Source: an uncultured Synergistales bacterium (lineage in GTDB: Bacteria; Synergistota; Synergistia; Synergistales; Aminobacteriaceae). Taken from it: a stretch of DNA of 38,719 nt. Made by a program: the position numbers and the translations under genes. A model generated the notes under the pieces. That model searched no databases, was not told where the DNA came from, and saw nothing but the letters and a program-made list of their open reading frames with translations. Location: positions 1-38,719 of the forward strand of contig CAJODZ010000015.1 in NCBI GenBank assembly GCA_905233645.1, written 5' to 3'. Of this stretch, positions 16,297 to 24,585 are shown piece by piece. Positions within the stretch are counted from its first letter, which is position 1, and each line of letters begins with the position of its first letter.

Positions 16297-16303
16297 TTTA
16301 AAA

Positions 16304-18226
16304 TTATGCCTCCTTTAAAATCTTTTCAGACGGAATATATTTTATTAACATCTCCTCAAGTTCTTGACCTTTAACGGGTTTACTAAGGAAATCGTCAAAC
16401 CCCGCCGCTAATAATTCTGCTCTCACTCCTACAATCGCATTAGCTGTACAAACTATTACTTTTGCTGTCGCTCCTGGGGCCTTGACCATCTGTTTAATAT
16501 TTGCGAGCGTCTCTTTACCGTCCATGTGCGGCATCATGTAGTCCATTAAAATTACGTCGTAAGGATTTTGCGCGACCTTCTTTAAACATTCTTCGCCGCT
16601 GTCGGCCTGGTCAACTTTAACTTTGGTCTCCTTCATTAACGACTGCAAAACTATTCTGTTCATGTCGTTATCGTCAACGATTAAAACTCTCGCGTCCGGA
16701 GCCTGGAAAACTTTACGAACTTCTTTTTTAGCATGAGTGCTTTCGATTTCGTAATCCCTGAGCGTCTTTGTACCTACGATTTTTTGAGGAAGCGTAACTA
16801 AAAATGTCGTGCCTACTCCGTAAGTTGATGTAACTTCGACAGTACCGCCCATTAACTCAATTAAACGCCCTGTTATCGCAAGCCCTAAACCAGTTCCCTC
16901 AATTTTATGAGTTTGAGCCGCGTCAATCCTTTGGAACGATTTAAATAATTTTGGGATATCTTCTTTGTGAATGCCTATACCCGTATCAGCTACGGTGATG
17001 TTAAGCGTAATCGACGAAGGGTCATCACTGCGTTCACCGGTAAGAGTAAATTTAACGCTGCCGTGTTTTGTATATTTAACGGCGTTGTTAAGAATATTAA
17101 CCATGATTTGATGAACACGTATTCTATCGCCAAATAATTCATCGGGTAAATTCTGGTCGACGTTCGGAATATATTTCAAGCCTTTTTGTTCAGCTTTGAT
17201 TTTAATCATATTTTCAACATCGCGGACGACACGGCCTAAATTGTAATTTCTGCTTGATAATTCTAATTGGCCGCTCTCGATTTTCGTGAAGTCAAGAATA
17301 TCGTTGATTATATGCAAAAGTGTATTACCTGCGCTGTTAATATCACGTGCGTATTCGTAAATCGGGCCTTCTTCGTATTTGCGTAAAATAATTTCGTCCA
17401 TGCCTAAAATCGTCGTAAGAGGTGTTCTGATTTCGTGAGACATGTTAGCTAAAAATTCACCTTTAGCCGCGTCGGCCTGTTGAGCAATTTTATTCGCCTC
17501 GTCTGCAAGAGCCTTAGCCTTACGTAATCTTTCGAGCGTGCGTTCCAAATCTCTATACGCCGGAGTTTCGAGCAAGAAGAAGAATACATATAAATTAACG
17601 CTCAAAATGACAAACGATAACGAAGGAATGTCCGGGAAAAAGATATTGCGAATAAATTCAACTAGCCACGATAAAGCCGCATCAATCACAAGCCCCCAGA
17701 TTTGCCCCTGAGTAAATGAAGTTCTGTAAAGATAAATCTCAAACCAAGCCCACAGCATAAAAACCGTTGGAGCCCAAAAATGCAGCAAAGGCCATATCGC
17801 ACCGGTCGTGATTGCATTACGGTTTTCAGATATTGCAAAATTCGCGCCCGTAAATACTCCGATTAGTTCAAGATATAAAAATACTCCGAGAACGATATTT
17901 TGAACGTAAAACATTTTTTTCCTGAACGTCGAATCATTTCCAAACGAACCGATATAACGCATAAACATGAAATTTACGCTTATTATCGAGATTTGTTGAA
18001 GAACAGAACATAAATAACGCGCTTCAACAGGATAAGGCGACCCCGTTACGAGAACCATTGAGCATAAAACTTCAACAACGCTGCTCACCGTAACCATGTA
18101 ACAATACTGTATAAACATGTGCTGTCCTGAATTTGTACCGGAGTAAATCAATTTCAGGTAAATACACAGCGTCGCATTTAAAAACAAAACGGCAATCTCA
18201 GATTCTATTAAATACAGAATATCCAA
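16304..18226 (-). CDS. Membrane hybrid histidine kinase/response regulator (first of pair)
   Basis: 640 residues with the same plan as the kinase that follows it: about seven hydrophobic segments (10-220), coiled coil, HisKA with H264 (ANMSHEIRTPLTTILG), HATPase_c (VNILNNAVKYT, DTGIGI, GTGLGLAIT) and a receiver with VLIVDDNDMN, VILMDYMMPHMDG and LSKPVKG. Shared architecture, length and many motifs suggest tandem duplication followed by divergence. The membrane parts are poorly alike, so the two may sense different signals or form a heteromeric pair. The start is TTG 18226 with AAGGAG upstream. A promoter candidate lies at 18284-18313. It is the first gene of a three-gene signalling operon. 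Confidence 0.92.
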   Translation of the reverse strand: MDILYLIESEIAVLFLNATLCIYLKLIYSGTNSGQHMFIQYCYMVTVSSVVEVLCSMVLVTGSPYPVEARYLCSVLQQISIISVNFMFMRYIGSFGNDSTFRKKMFYVQNIVLGVFLYLELIGVFTGANFAISENRNAITTGAIWPLLHFWAPTVFMLWAWFEIYLYRTSFTQGQIWGLVIDAALSWLVEFIRNIFFPDIPSLSFVILSVNLYVFFFLLETPAYRDLERTLERLRKAKALADEANKIAQQADAAKGEFLANMSHEIRTPLTTILGMDEIILRKYEEGPIYEYARDINSAGNTLLHIINDILDFTKIESGQLELSSRNYNLGRVVRDVENMIKIKAEQKGLKYIPNVDQNLPDELFGDRIRVHQIMVNILNNAVKYTKHGSVKFTLTGERSDDPSSITLNITVADTGIGIHKEDIPKLFKSFQRIDAAQTHKIEGTGLGLAITGRLIELMGGTVEVTSTYGVGTTFLVTLPQKIVGTKTLRDYEIESTHAKKEVRKVFQAPDARVLIVDDNDMNRIVLQSLMKETKVKVDQADSGEECLKKVAQNPYDVILMDYMMPHMDGKETLANIKQMVKAPGATAKVIVCTANAIVGVRAELLAAGFDDFLSKPVKGQELEEMLIKYIPSEKILKEA

Positions 18227-18283
18227 ATTTTTTCGGACGCTCCTTTTTTAGTTAAATTCAAATTCAAAATCATTTAACGCTAA

Positions 18284-18313
18284 ATTTTAAGCTAATTCAT
18301 TCAGAATAGGCAA
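18284..18313 (-). promoter_or_regulatory. Candidate promoter of the kinase-kinase-EAL operon
   Basis: On the minus strand TTGCCT (18313-18308), 18 bp, then TAAAAT (18289-18284), about 58 bp upstream of the first kinase start. Both hexamers are reasonable matches in a very AT-rich background, so confidence is modest. Confidence 0.45.
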
Positions 18314-18363
18314 GATTTTTATTTAAAAGTATTTTAAAAAATCGTGAACGCACTTAAAAAATT

Positions 18364-19848
18364 TTATATCATTCCGTTCGCAATCATGTTAAAAAATTTT
18401 ATCAGCCATTCAGAATACAACCCGTATAAAAACGCTCCGACAGCCAAAATGAATAACGGAATTAACATTTCGTACGTTGGGTCGCTAACATTTTCGTTTG
18501 CTGTTTTAAAATCGAAATTAGTTCCAGGCATAATGAACACGCTAAAAACTGAGAATATATATAAAACCGTCAACACTGCTGAAATTAAAATCGTAAAAAT
18601 TCCCAAGTAACCAATTTTAGGCGCGTTTGCAAAAGCTGTTCCTAATTGCCATTTACTAATAAAACCGGCTGAAGGAGGAAGACCGCACAAAGCTACACCG
18701 GAAATTAAAATCGCGGCTGTAACTTTAGGCATACCGTGAGAAATTCCGCGCATGTCAAATAAATATTCACGTTTAGTCTGGCACAAAATAGCTCCGGCGC
18801 AGAAGAATAAATTTATTTTTATAATTGCGTGCGCTCCCATGTGAGTTAATGCTCCGACTAGACCTTCGGGTGTCAAAATCAAAACGCCAAGCAAAATATA
18901 AGAGAGCTGGCTAATTGTCGAATAAGCAAAACGCCTTTTAAGATGTTGTGTAGCTAACGCAGTATATGACCCGTAAAAAATAGTCATGCATGAAAGAGTA
19001 AAAGCTAAAATTTGCGCCCAAGTCCCATTTAAAAATTCAGGCGAATATACAAACCATGTTAAACGAATGACAGCGAATACTCCGGCTTTAACGACTGCGA
19101 CCGCGTGTAAAAGGGCTGTTACCGGAGTTGGAGCGACCGAAGCCGCAGGCAGCCAACCATGAAACGGGAATATAGCCGCTTTAACGCCAAAACCTATAAA
19201 TCCTAAAAACCACGCGATTAAATAAATATTGTCCGGAGTAACGAGTTTATTAAAAGCTTTTGAGCCGCCTATCGTAAAAATTTCGCCGCCGCCGTTTATC
19301 AAAGCATAAGTCATCGCAACAAATGCACACGCCGCTCCGCCGAATGAATAAATTAAATATTTTTTGCCAGCCGCCCTAGCTTTATCGTCCATTTCGTGCA
19401 TTACCAAAGGTAACGTAACTAAAGTCATAAGCTCATAAAATAAGTAAAGCGTCAATAAATTCCCTGATAAAGTAATTCCGGCGACAACACCATACGTTAA
19501 AACGAACCATGCAAAAAATCTTTGTTCATTATGTTCATGGCTCATATATTCAAATGCGTATAATCCGGTTAACGGCCAAAGTGTAGCGATAATTCCGGCG
19601 AAGACACTTCCTAAACCGTCAAGCTTGAGCGTAAAGGCCATGTCTTTAGAAAATTTGAACATGTTTAAAATTTCGCCCGCGTGAAAATAATTCAGAGTGA
19701 TTAGTGCAAAAATGATAATCGAATTTACAGCCAATGCACACTCAATAAAAACATTTCTTGAAAAGCGCGACTTAAAATTAAAACTGAACAATATCCCCGA
19801 CGCAATAACAGGCAATAACACCGGCAATAAAAATAATTTCGCGTTCAT
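18364..19848 (-). CDS. Orphan proton-conducting antiporter-like membrane subunit (NuoL/M/N, MrpA/D, HyfB family)
   Basis: 494 residues, almost entirely transmembrane (about 14 helices). It keeps the residues that carry protons in this family: E139 in FYELMTLVTLP, K223 in FGVKAAIFPFHGWLP, H248 and K254 in LLHAVAVVKAGVF, a lysine in HAIIKINLFF, and the late lysine in GFISKWQLG. Such subunits normally work inside complex I, Mrp antiporters or membrane hydrogenases, encoded as multi-gene clusters. Here no other subunit is nearby: the next genes are signalling kinases and a methyltransferase. It may partner with subunits encoded elsewhere or act as part of a minimal transporter. ATG 19848 has an AAAGGAT ribosome site. 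Confidence 0.85.
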   Translation of the reverse strand: MNAKLFLLPVLLPVIASGILFSFNFKSRFSRNVFIECALAVNSIIIFALITLNYFHAGEILNMFKFSKDMAFTLKLDGLGSVFAGIIATLWPLTGLYAFEYMSHEHNEQRFFAWFVLTYGVVAGITLSGNLLTLYLFYELMTLVTLPLVMHEMDDKARAAGKKYLIYSFGGAACAFVAMTYALINGGGEIFTIGGSKAFNKLVTPDNIYLIAWFLGFIGFGVKAAIFPFHGWLPAASVAPTPVTALLHAVAVVKAGVFAVIRLTWFVYSPEFLNGTWAQILAFTLSCMTIFYGSYTALATQHLKRRFAYSTISQLSYILLGVLILTPEGLVGALTHMGAHAIIKINLFFCAGAILCQTKREYLFDMRGISHGMPKVTAAILISGVALCGLPPSAGFISKWQLGTAFANAPKIGYLGIFTILISAVLTVLYIFSVFSVFIMPGTNFDFKTANENVSDPTYEMLIPLFILAVGAFLYGLYSEWLIKFFNMIANGMI

Positions 19849-19877
19849 GATTTTTGTATCCTTTCTCTACAAGAAAA

Positions 19878-19899
19878 CTTCCGCTTCCATAAGCAGGAG
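19878..19899 (+). repeat. Lone IS605-type left-end-like hairpin (remnant)
   Basis: CTTCCGCTT-CCAT-AAGCAGGAG, followed by ACGAATTTTATA, resembles the element ends at 11305-11330 and 30073-30098 (hairpin with TTCTT-like loop, then GATGAATT). No tnpB or right end follows within 100 bp, so it would be a remnant. It sits 30 bp upstream of the proton-channel gene and could affect its transcription. Confidence 0.4.
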
Positions 19900-19960
19900 A
19901 CGAATTTTATATATAATAATATACTAGGTGTTGAAAATGTTAGTTTCTGAAAGGCTTATA

Positions 19961-20000
19961 AAAAATAAAAAGCCCCTTTGTGCATGAGCATCGAAGGAGC
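19961..20000 (-). terminator. Terminator of the methyltransferase gene
   Basis: On the minus strand GCTCCTT (20000-19994) pairs with AAGGGGC (19978-19972), one G-U pair, followed by a T-rich run (19971-19961). Confidence 0.8.
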
Positions 20001-20035
20001 AAAATTTTTTAACTACGCAAATTTTTTGAGGGCGA

Positions 20036-20760
20036 TTAAATTGAATAGCTTATATTGTCTTCTGGTGTCCTTTTATGCGCCCAAATTACCGTTTCAAAAC
20101 CATAATGCGCCCATGTAAAACTGTTGTTCCTTTTTGTAATAATCCTGTCTGCAAAAACTCCAGCAATACGACACAAAATAGGTTTGTAATTTTGCGCTAC
20201 AAAATCTATAAACATGCGATTATTCATAGTTAAGCGTTTAATTACAGCTTTAAAGTCCGGTACATATTGGTGCGTTGGGTCATCATAAAAATTTAATGTA
20301 CCTCTGCGGCTTGGGAAAACAACACTCTGCTCACTTGGAAAACCCATACACAAACGTCCGCCAATTTTTAAACGTGAGCAAATTGCGTCTATCGTTTCCA
20401 TTGGGTGGTCGCAATGTTCTAAATTATGCCATGACATAGCAGCATCGAAATCGCCTGATAAATTTTTGATTGTATTAGGAAATTCATCGCCGGTTGTGAT
20501 TATGTATTCATCAGCTGCTTGTTTTGAGACTTCGTCAGTATTGTAATCGCCAACATCAACACCAACATAATATAAATCTGGTCTAGAAAGCTTCGTATTT
20601 TCTGGTGAATGATTACCGCAACCAACGTCTAAATATTTAGCACCGTATGATAAAGTTTGTAAAAATCTGTTACGCGAATGGGGACTTAAAATTGCACCTA
20701 TGCGTCGTTTAAATCGCTTAAGTAATTTGCCTGAGGGGGGGGGGTGAGATCTTTACTCAA
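20036..20760 (-). pseudogene. Class I SAM-dependent methyltransferase, out of frame at a C10 tract (likely phase-variable)
   Basis: The minus strand has AAGGAG (20775-20770), 9 nt, then TTG 20760, and MSKDLT before a run of ten C (20744-20735). In that frame translation stops 16 codons after the start. The methyltransferase frame opens just downstream and runs to 20036. It includes LLKRFKRRIGAILS, the SAM-binding KYLDVGCGNHSPENT, DVGDYNTD, DFDAAMSWHNLEHCDHP and GGRLCMGFP. With 11 or 8 C residues the two halves join into one protein of about 240 residues. I read this as a phase-variable gene captured OFF. Substrate unknown; Methyltransf_11/23-type enzymes often modify glycans or lipids. The long C run may also be a sequencing error. 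Confidence 0.82.
20735..20744 (-). repeat. Homopolymeric C10 tract (G10 on the plus strand) near the start of the methyltransferase gene
   Basis: By far the longest G or C run in this AT-rich window; the next longest are six. It lies 5 codons after the predicted TTG start, where slippage would switch the downstream frame on or off. Confidence 0.95.
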
Positions 20761-20837
20761 AATTATTAGCTCCTTGTTAAAAATATTGTCAAAAAATTTT
20801 ATCACACCTTACCTTAAAACTTTTTATATTGAGCGTT

Positions 20838-21647
20838 TCAATTACGAATTAAATTAAACAACGCTAACCACTTCTCACACGCAATCTCTTCCGCGCGCAT
20901 TTCTGGTTTTATTCCTGCGGATAATAATAAATTCGCATCGATGTTCATAAAATTTTTGAGATTGTTATAAATATTTTTGCGCCTGAATTTAAAAGCTTGG
21001 TGTAACAATTTGCTCCAAATCGGATTTTTAACGAGGTCGAAATTTTTATTAAGCGTTATCTCAACAATGGCTGAACTAACTTTCGGGATTGGTCTAAAAC
21101 ATTTCGGGGAGACTTCATGAATAATTTTCGCCGTCCCCATAGCTTCGACAGCAATCCCCAAAGGATAACGCGCTTTTGTTTTTATCGGAGCTGTTAATCT
21201 TTCGGCGGCCTCTTTTTGCAACATGTAAAGCTGATATTTAAAACCTAAATCCGCATATCCCAATAAACGCCAAATTAAAGGTGTCGTAATGTTATAAGGG
21301 ATATTCGCAATGATTTTGTTCGGAAAATTATTTTTTAACGCGTCATAATCAAAATTTACAGCATCAGCAAAATGTATCTCACAATTTTTATAACGCGCTT
21401 TTATATCGTTTAACGTCTCTTCTAAACGTGTATCAATCTCAAGAGTGTGTAAAAAATTTATTCCGGCCTCAAGTAACGCACGTGTTAAAACTCCTTGGCC
21501 AGCTCCAATTTCTAAAACAACATCAGAGCTTTTTAAATCAGCACGCGAAATCATGAGATTTAAAATATTTTTGTCAATTAAAAAATTTTGCCCGTAACGT
21601 TTTAAAGTGTGAAAATCGCTTTTATACTCTTTCGATGTCGTTAGCAA
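20838..21647 (-). CDS. rsmA: 16S rRNA (adenine1518/1519-N6) dimethyltransferase
   Basis: 269 residues, normal for RsmA/KsgA. It has the N-terminal RYGQNFLIDKNIL, the SAM motif VLEIGAGQGVLTRALLE, LEIDTRLEE, and the catalytic IANIPYNITTPLIW (NIPY motif). The C-terminal substrate domain includes VSPKCFRPIPKVSSAIV. It dimethylates two adjacent adenines near the 3' end of 16S rRNA during small subunit assembly. The TTG start at 21647 overlaps the end of the upstream GGDEF gene by 26 bp, with only a weak purine-rich ribosome site, so translation is probably coupled to it. Confidence 0.96.
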   Translation of the reverse strand: MLTTSKEYKSDFHTLKRYGQNFLIDKNILNLMISRADLKSSDVVLEIGAGQGVLTRALLEAGINFLHTLEIDTRLEETLNDIKARYKNCEIHFADAVNFDYDALKNNFPNKIIANIPYNITTPLIWRLLGYADLGFKYQLYMLQKEAAERLTAPIKTKARYPLGIAVEAMGTAKIIHEVSPKCFRPIPKVSSAIVEITLNKNFDLVKNPIWSKLLHQAFKFRRKNIYNNLKNFMNIDANLLLSAGIKPEMRAEEIACEKWLALFNLIRN

Positions 21648-22812
21648 TTCTTTTCTTAGCCTCGTTTAAATCGTCCCACGCCGCAGAAATTAAATCCCGA
21701 ACTCCTATCCCGCGAGAAGTCGAAAATTCAGAAGTCCCGAAAAATAAATTTATGTCCGCGTCGGGAAATTTAAAAGCTTCACCTATCTCATTCGCGATTA
21801 CTTTGGCTGAAGCTTGGGGGCATTCGGCAATTAACATAAAATCATTTCCGCCCCAACGTCCGGCTGTGTAATCATTGTCCTTTATGACAGCTCTTAACGT
21901 CGCGGCAAAAGCATTTAAAATTTTATCTCCGTAAGCATAGCCCTTTTCAGAATTGATTTTTTTCAGGCCGTTTAATTCTATCGCGATGACACTGAACGTA
22001 ATTTTGTCGCTGATAGATTTTCTGATTGCCTGCAATATAAAATGCTCCAAACCTTGACGGTTTAAAAAGCCCGTTGATGTTTCCATACGCATTAAACGGT
22101 GAATTTGGTCTTTCGCTCGTTGTAATTCAGTAACATCATTAAAAACTAGCACTGTCGCCGATTGATTATTAAATTCTGACGGAGCAGCTGAAATTTTTAC
22201 TAATCTGTGTTCGCTCTCGATAATATCAGGAATTTTGCACGCAAGCTCTCCCGAACGTTTAGCGATTAACTCTTTTAAAGCATCACGGGAATTTTTATCA
22301 ATAATGCTTTCAATATCATCACCCGTCTTAATCAGCCCTTCGGAATATTTATTAACGGCTAAACATTTTCCAGCATCATCGACTAAGATAGCTACGCACG
22401 GAATTGAATTTAATATATCAGGCGATTTTTGAGGCTGATTTTGCGTTGGGGCTTGAGGATTTTTATTAGCGTTTAATTCGTGAGTAGGCGTTATTTTTAT
22501 TATTACTCCGGCTGGGTCTTGCGTATCTAATTTTAAAGGCGAGGCCGTTACAACCCATGATTTAGCATTCTCGTTAATTTCAAGTGCGTTGCTCTCATTC
22601 TGAGTTGCGGCGGCCTGTAATGTCTGTGTTAAATCTTGGTCAAAATCAGTAAGTCCGGGAGGATAAGTTTTGCCAACTTCACATTTATGACCGAACAGCC
22701 TTAACATTATTGCTCTGTAACCCTGCGTCGAGTATATGAGTTTGCCGCTCAGGTCAATAACGCAACACAATAAACCAGGTATACTGTCTAAAATTTGCTC
22801 CCAGACTTGCAT
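21622..22812 (-). CDS. PAS-PAS-GGDEF protein with altered active-site motif
   Basis: 396 residues, no membrane segment. The first PAS-like domain covers about 5-112 (ILDSIPGLLCCVIDLSGKLIY). A proline/glutamine/asparagine-rich linker (115-130) leads to a second PAS (ILNSIPCVAILVDDAGKCLAVN), then GGDEF from about 238 (METSTGFLNRQGLEHF). The signature reads RWGGNDF instead of RWGG(D/E)EF, so the metal-binding third position is Asn. The first aspartate of the usual D-x-D pair is Glu (IAIELNGLKKIN). Diguanylate cyclase activity is doubtful; GTP binding without catalysis is possible. It overlaps rsmA and follows galE by 14 bp. Confidence 0.85.
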   Translation of the reverse strand: MQVWEQILDSIPGLLCCVIDLSGKLIYSTQGYRAIMLRLFGHKCEVGKTYPPGLTDFDQDLTQTLQAAATQNESNALEINENAKSWVVTASPLKLDTQDPAGVIIKITPTHELNANKNPQAPTQNQPQKSPDILNSIPCVAILVDDAGKCLAVNKYSEGLIKTGDDIESIIDKNSRDALKELIAKRSGELACKIPDIIESEHRLVKISAAPSEFNNQSATVLVFNDVTELQRAKDQIHRLMRMETSTGFLNRQGLEHFILQAIRKSISDKITFSVIAIELNGLKKINSEKGYAYGDKILNAFAATLRAVIKDNDYTAGRWGGNDFMLIAECPQASAKVIANEIGEAFKFPDADINLFFGTSEFSTSRGIGVRDLISAAWDDLNEAKKRIANDIERV

Positions 22813-22826
22813 GTTATTTTTAATCC

Positions 22827-23816
22827 TTAATCTGTATAACCTTGCGGATGTGATTTATGCCAAGCCCAAGCAGTAGAAATAATATCTTCCATCGTTACAT
22901 ATTCGGGCGACCACTTTAAAATTTCGCGGGCTTTATGACTGTCTGCAACTAAACGCGCTGGGTCTCCTGGTCTTCTTGCTCCGATTTCGACCGGAATTGC
23001 ATGGCCTGAAACTTTACGAGCAGCGTTAATCATTTCCATAACTGAATAACCGTCGCCGCTTCCTAAATTAAAAATATCGCTCTTGCCGCCGTTACGTAAA
23101 TAATTTAATGCCAAAACGTGAGCTTCAGCTATATCGCAAACATGAACGTAATCGCGAATACAAGTGCCGTCCTTCGTTGGATAATCATCACCGTAAACCG
23201 TAATATGAGGGCGTTTGCCTAATGGAACTTGCAAAATTAACGGTACTAAATGCGTCTCGTATCTATGGTCTTCACCGATTGAGCCGTCTTTCCAAGCACC
23301 GGCAACGTTAAAATAACGCAACGAGACATAATTGATTTTGTGCTGATTGCTAACCCACTTCATCATTTTTTCCATAATCAATTTGCTTTCGCCGTAAGGG
23401 TTAGTCGGGTTTGTATTATCACTTTCGAGAATTGGTATACGGTCGGGTTCACCATAAGTAGCAGCCGATGACGAGAATATAATTTTGTCGATATTATTCC
23501 TTTGCATGGCCTCTAATAAGCTAATCATGCCCCAAACGTTATTGTCAAAATACTTTAACGGCTTTTCAACGCTCTCACCAACTAACGAACATGCGCAAAA
23601 ATGAATTACAGCGTCGATTTTGTTCTCTGTGAAAATTTTATCGAGTACTTCACCGTTTCTGATATCGCCTTCATAAAATTTAACGTTGTCAGGCACTGAA
23701 GCTCTATGACCCGTTACAAGATTGTCAACGACAATAACTTCTTCGCCGTGTTTCATGAATACTCTTACGTTATGAGAACCGATATAACCAGCTCCGCCGC
23801 AAATTAAAACTGCCAT
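22827..23816 (-). CDS. galE: UDP-glucose 4-epimerase
   Basis: 329 residues, the standard length. The NAD-binding GGAGYIGS lies at 7-14, the catalytic serine in FSSSAATYGEP, the YxxxK pair in NPYGESK, and LRYFNVAGA, GDDYPTKDGTCIRDYVHVCD and LGSGDGYSV are further GalE hallmarks. It interconverts UDP-glucose and UDP-galactose, supplying galactose for LPS and capsule. AGGAGG precedes ATG 23816. Its neighbours include an exported unknown protein and an ArnT-like glycosyltransferase upstream, consistent with an envelope-glycan role. Specificity for UDP-GlcNAc is possible but not indicated. Confidence 0.96.
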   Translation of the reverse strand: MAVLICGGAGYIGSHNVRVFMKHGEEVIVVDNLVTGHRASVPDNVKFYEGDIRNGEVLDKIFTENKIDAVIHFCACSLVGESVEKPLKYFDNNVWGMISLLEAMQRNNIDKIIFSSSAATYGEPDRIPILESDNTNPTNPYGESKLIMEKMMKWVSNQHKINYVSLRYFNVAGAWKDGSIGEDHRYETHLVPLILQVPLGKRPHITVYGDDYPTKDGTCIRDYVHVCDIAEAHVLALNYLRNGGKSDIFNLGSGDGYSVMEMINAARKVSGHAIPVEIGARRPGDPARLVADSHKAREILKWSPEYVTMEDIISTAWAWHKSHPQGYTD

Positions 23817-23847
23817 GATTTATAAAAACCTCCTGCTTAAAAATTTT

Positions 23848-24558
23848 TTAATATCTAACATTAGGAACGGGACTAAAAATCACGTCGCCTATTTCCATAT
23901 CATAACTGTTTTTACGAGCATTGCCCATATGAATTTTTTCAGGGACATCAACAGACGCTGGCTTGACTTGGTCATAAATGCTTTGTGCTTTTAAACCTTT
24001 AGGCGAATTTAAAACCGGCGCGCTGTCGGTGTGATACTTTTTTAAAATCGTCTGAACATAATTTTTGCTTATAGCGGGTTCAGCTTGCCACCACAAATTA
24101 TCATCGACCGTAAAAAATATTTTGTCCTTGTCATTGCCTGAACCTTGAGAGGATTTTAAAACGGGCAAAACTTTATTTATATTTATCCACGCATAATTCT
24201 CACCTATCCAAGCTCCGCCGCCTGGATTATCGCAAATTCCTAAAGCCTGCGATTTTGAACGTAAATATTTTCTAGCTGTCGAACGTTTATCAACCGCTAC
24301 TCCAACCCATAAATTATTATTCACTCGCGAAAATTTAATATCTAAATTTGAAACGCCTGAAAAATATTTTGCTAATGAATTTGCGTCAGGCTCAGTATTC
24401 CCCTCAAGACCGCGAACAGCCGACACAGCATACAAACCGCCTATAACTTTATGAATTGCCGGATCAGCTTCGACCTGTGCAAATGCGTTATTACTCTGTA
24501 AGAATGAAAATGCAATTAAAAATACTAACGCCGCTAAAAATTTTATAACCCTGAGCAA
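23848..24558 (-). CDS. Secreted protein of unknown function
   Basis: 236 residues. A signal peptide (about 1-27, cleavage near AFA-QV) indicates export. I recognise no family. The mature part shows two similar stretches, LWVGVAVDKRSTARKYL and AWIGENYAWININKVL. It has a Trp/Gly/Asn-rich centre and a C-terminal EIGDVIFSPVPNVRY. There is no membrane anchor, no repeated domain, and too few cysteines for disulfides. TTG 24558 is preceded by AGGAGG. It stands between the ArnT-like transferase (27 bp upstream) and galE (31 bp downstream) in one operon, so it may act on or bind a surface glycan; that is inference from position alone. Confidence 0.7.
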   Translation of the reverse strand: MLRVIKFLAALVFLIAFSFLQSNNAFAQVEADPAIHKVIGGLYAVSAVRGLEGNTEPDANSLAKYFSGVSNLDIKFSRVNNNLWVGVAVDKRSTARKYLRSKSQALGICDNPGGGAWIGENYAWININKVLPVLKSSQGSGNDKDKIFFTVDDNLWWQAEPAISKNYVQTILKKYHTDSAPVLNSPKGLKAQSIYDQVKPASVDVPEKIHMGNARKNSYDMEIGDVIFSPVPNVRY

Positions 24559-24585
24559 ATTAAAAAACCTCCTGTGAATTTTAAA

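Noticed and set aside
20036-20437. Short 133-residue methyltransferase starting at ATG 20437
   Set aside because: The SAM-binding half lies upstream in the same frame, so this ATG is internal (AMSWHNLEH) and the true gene extends to the C10 tract.
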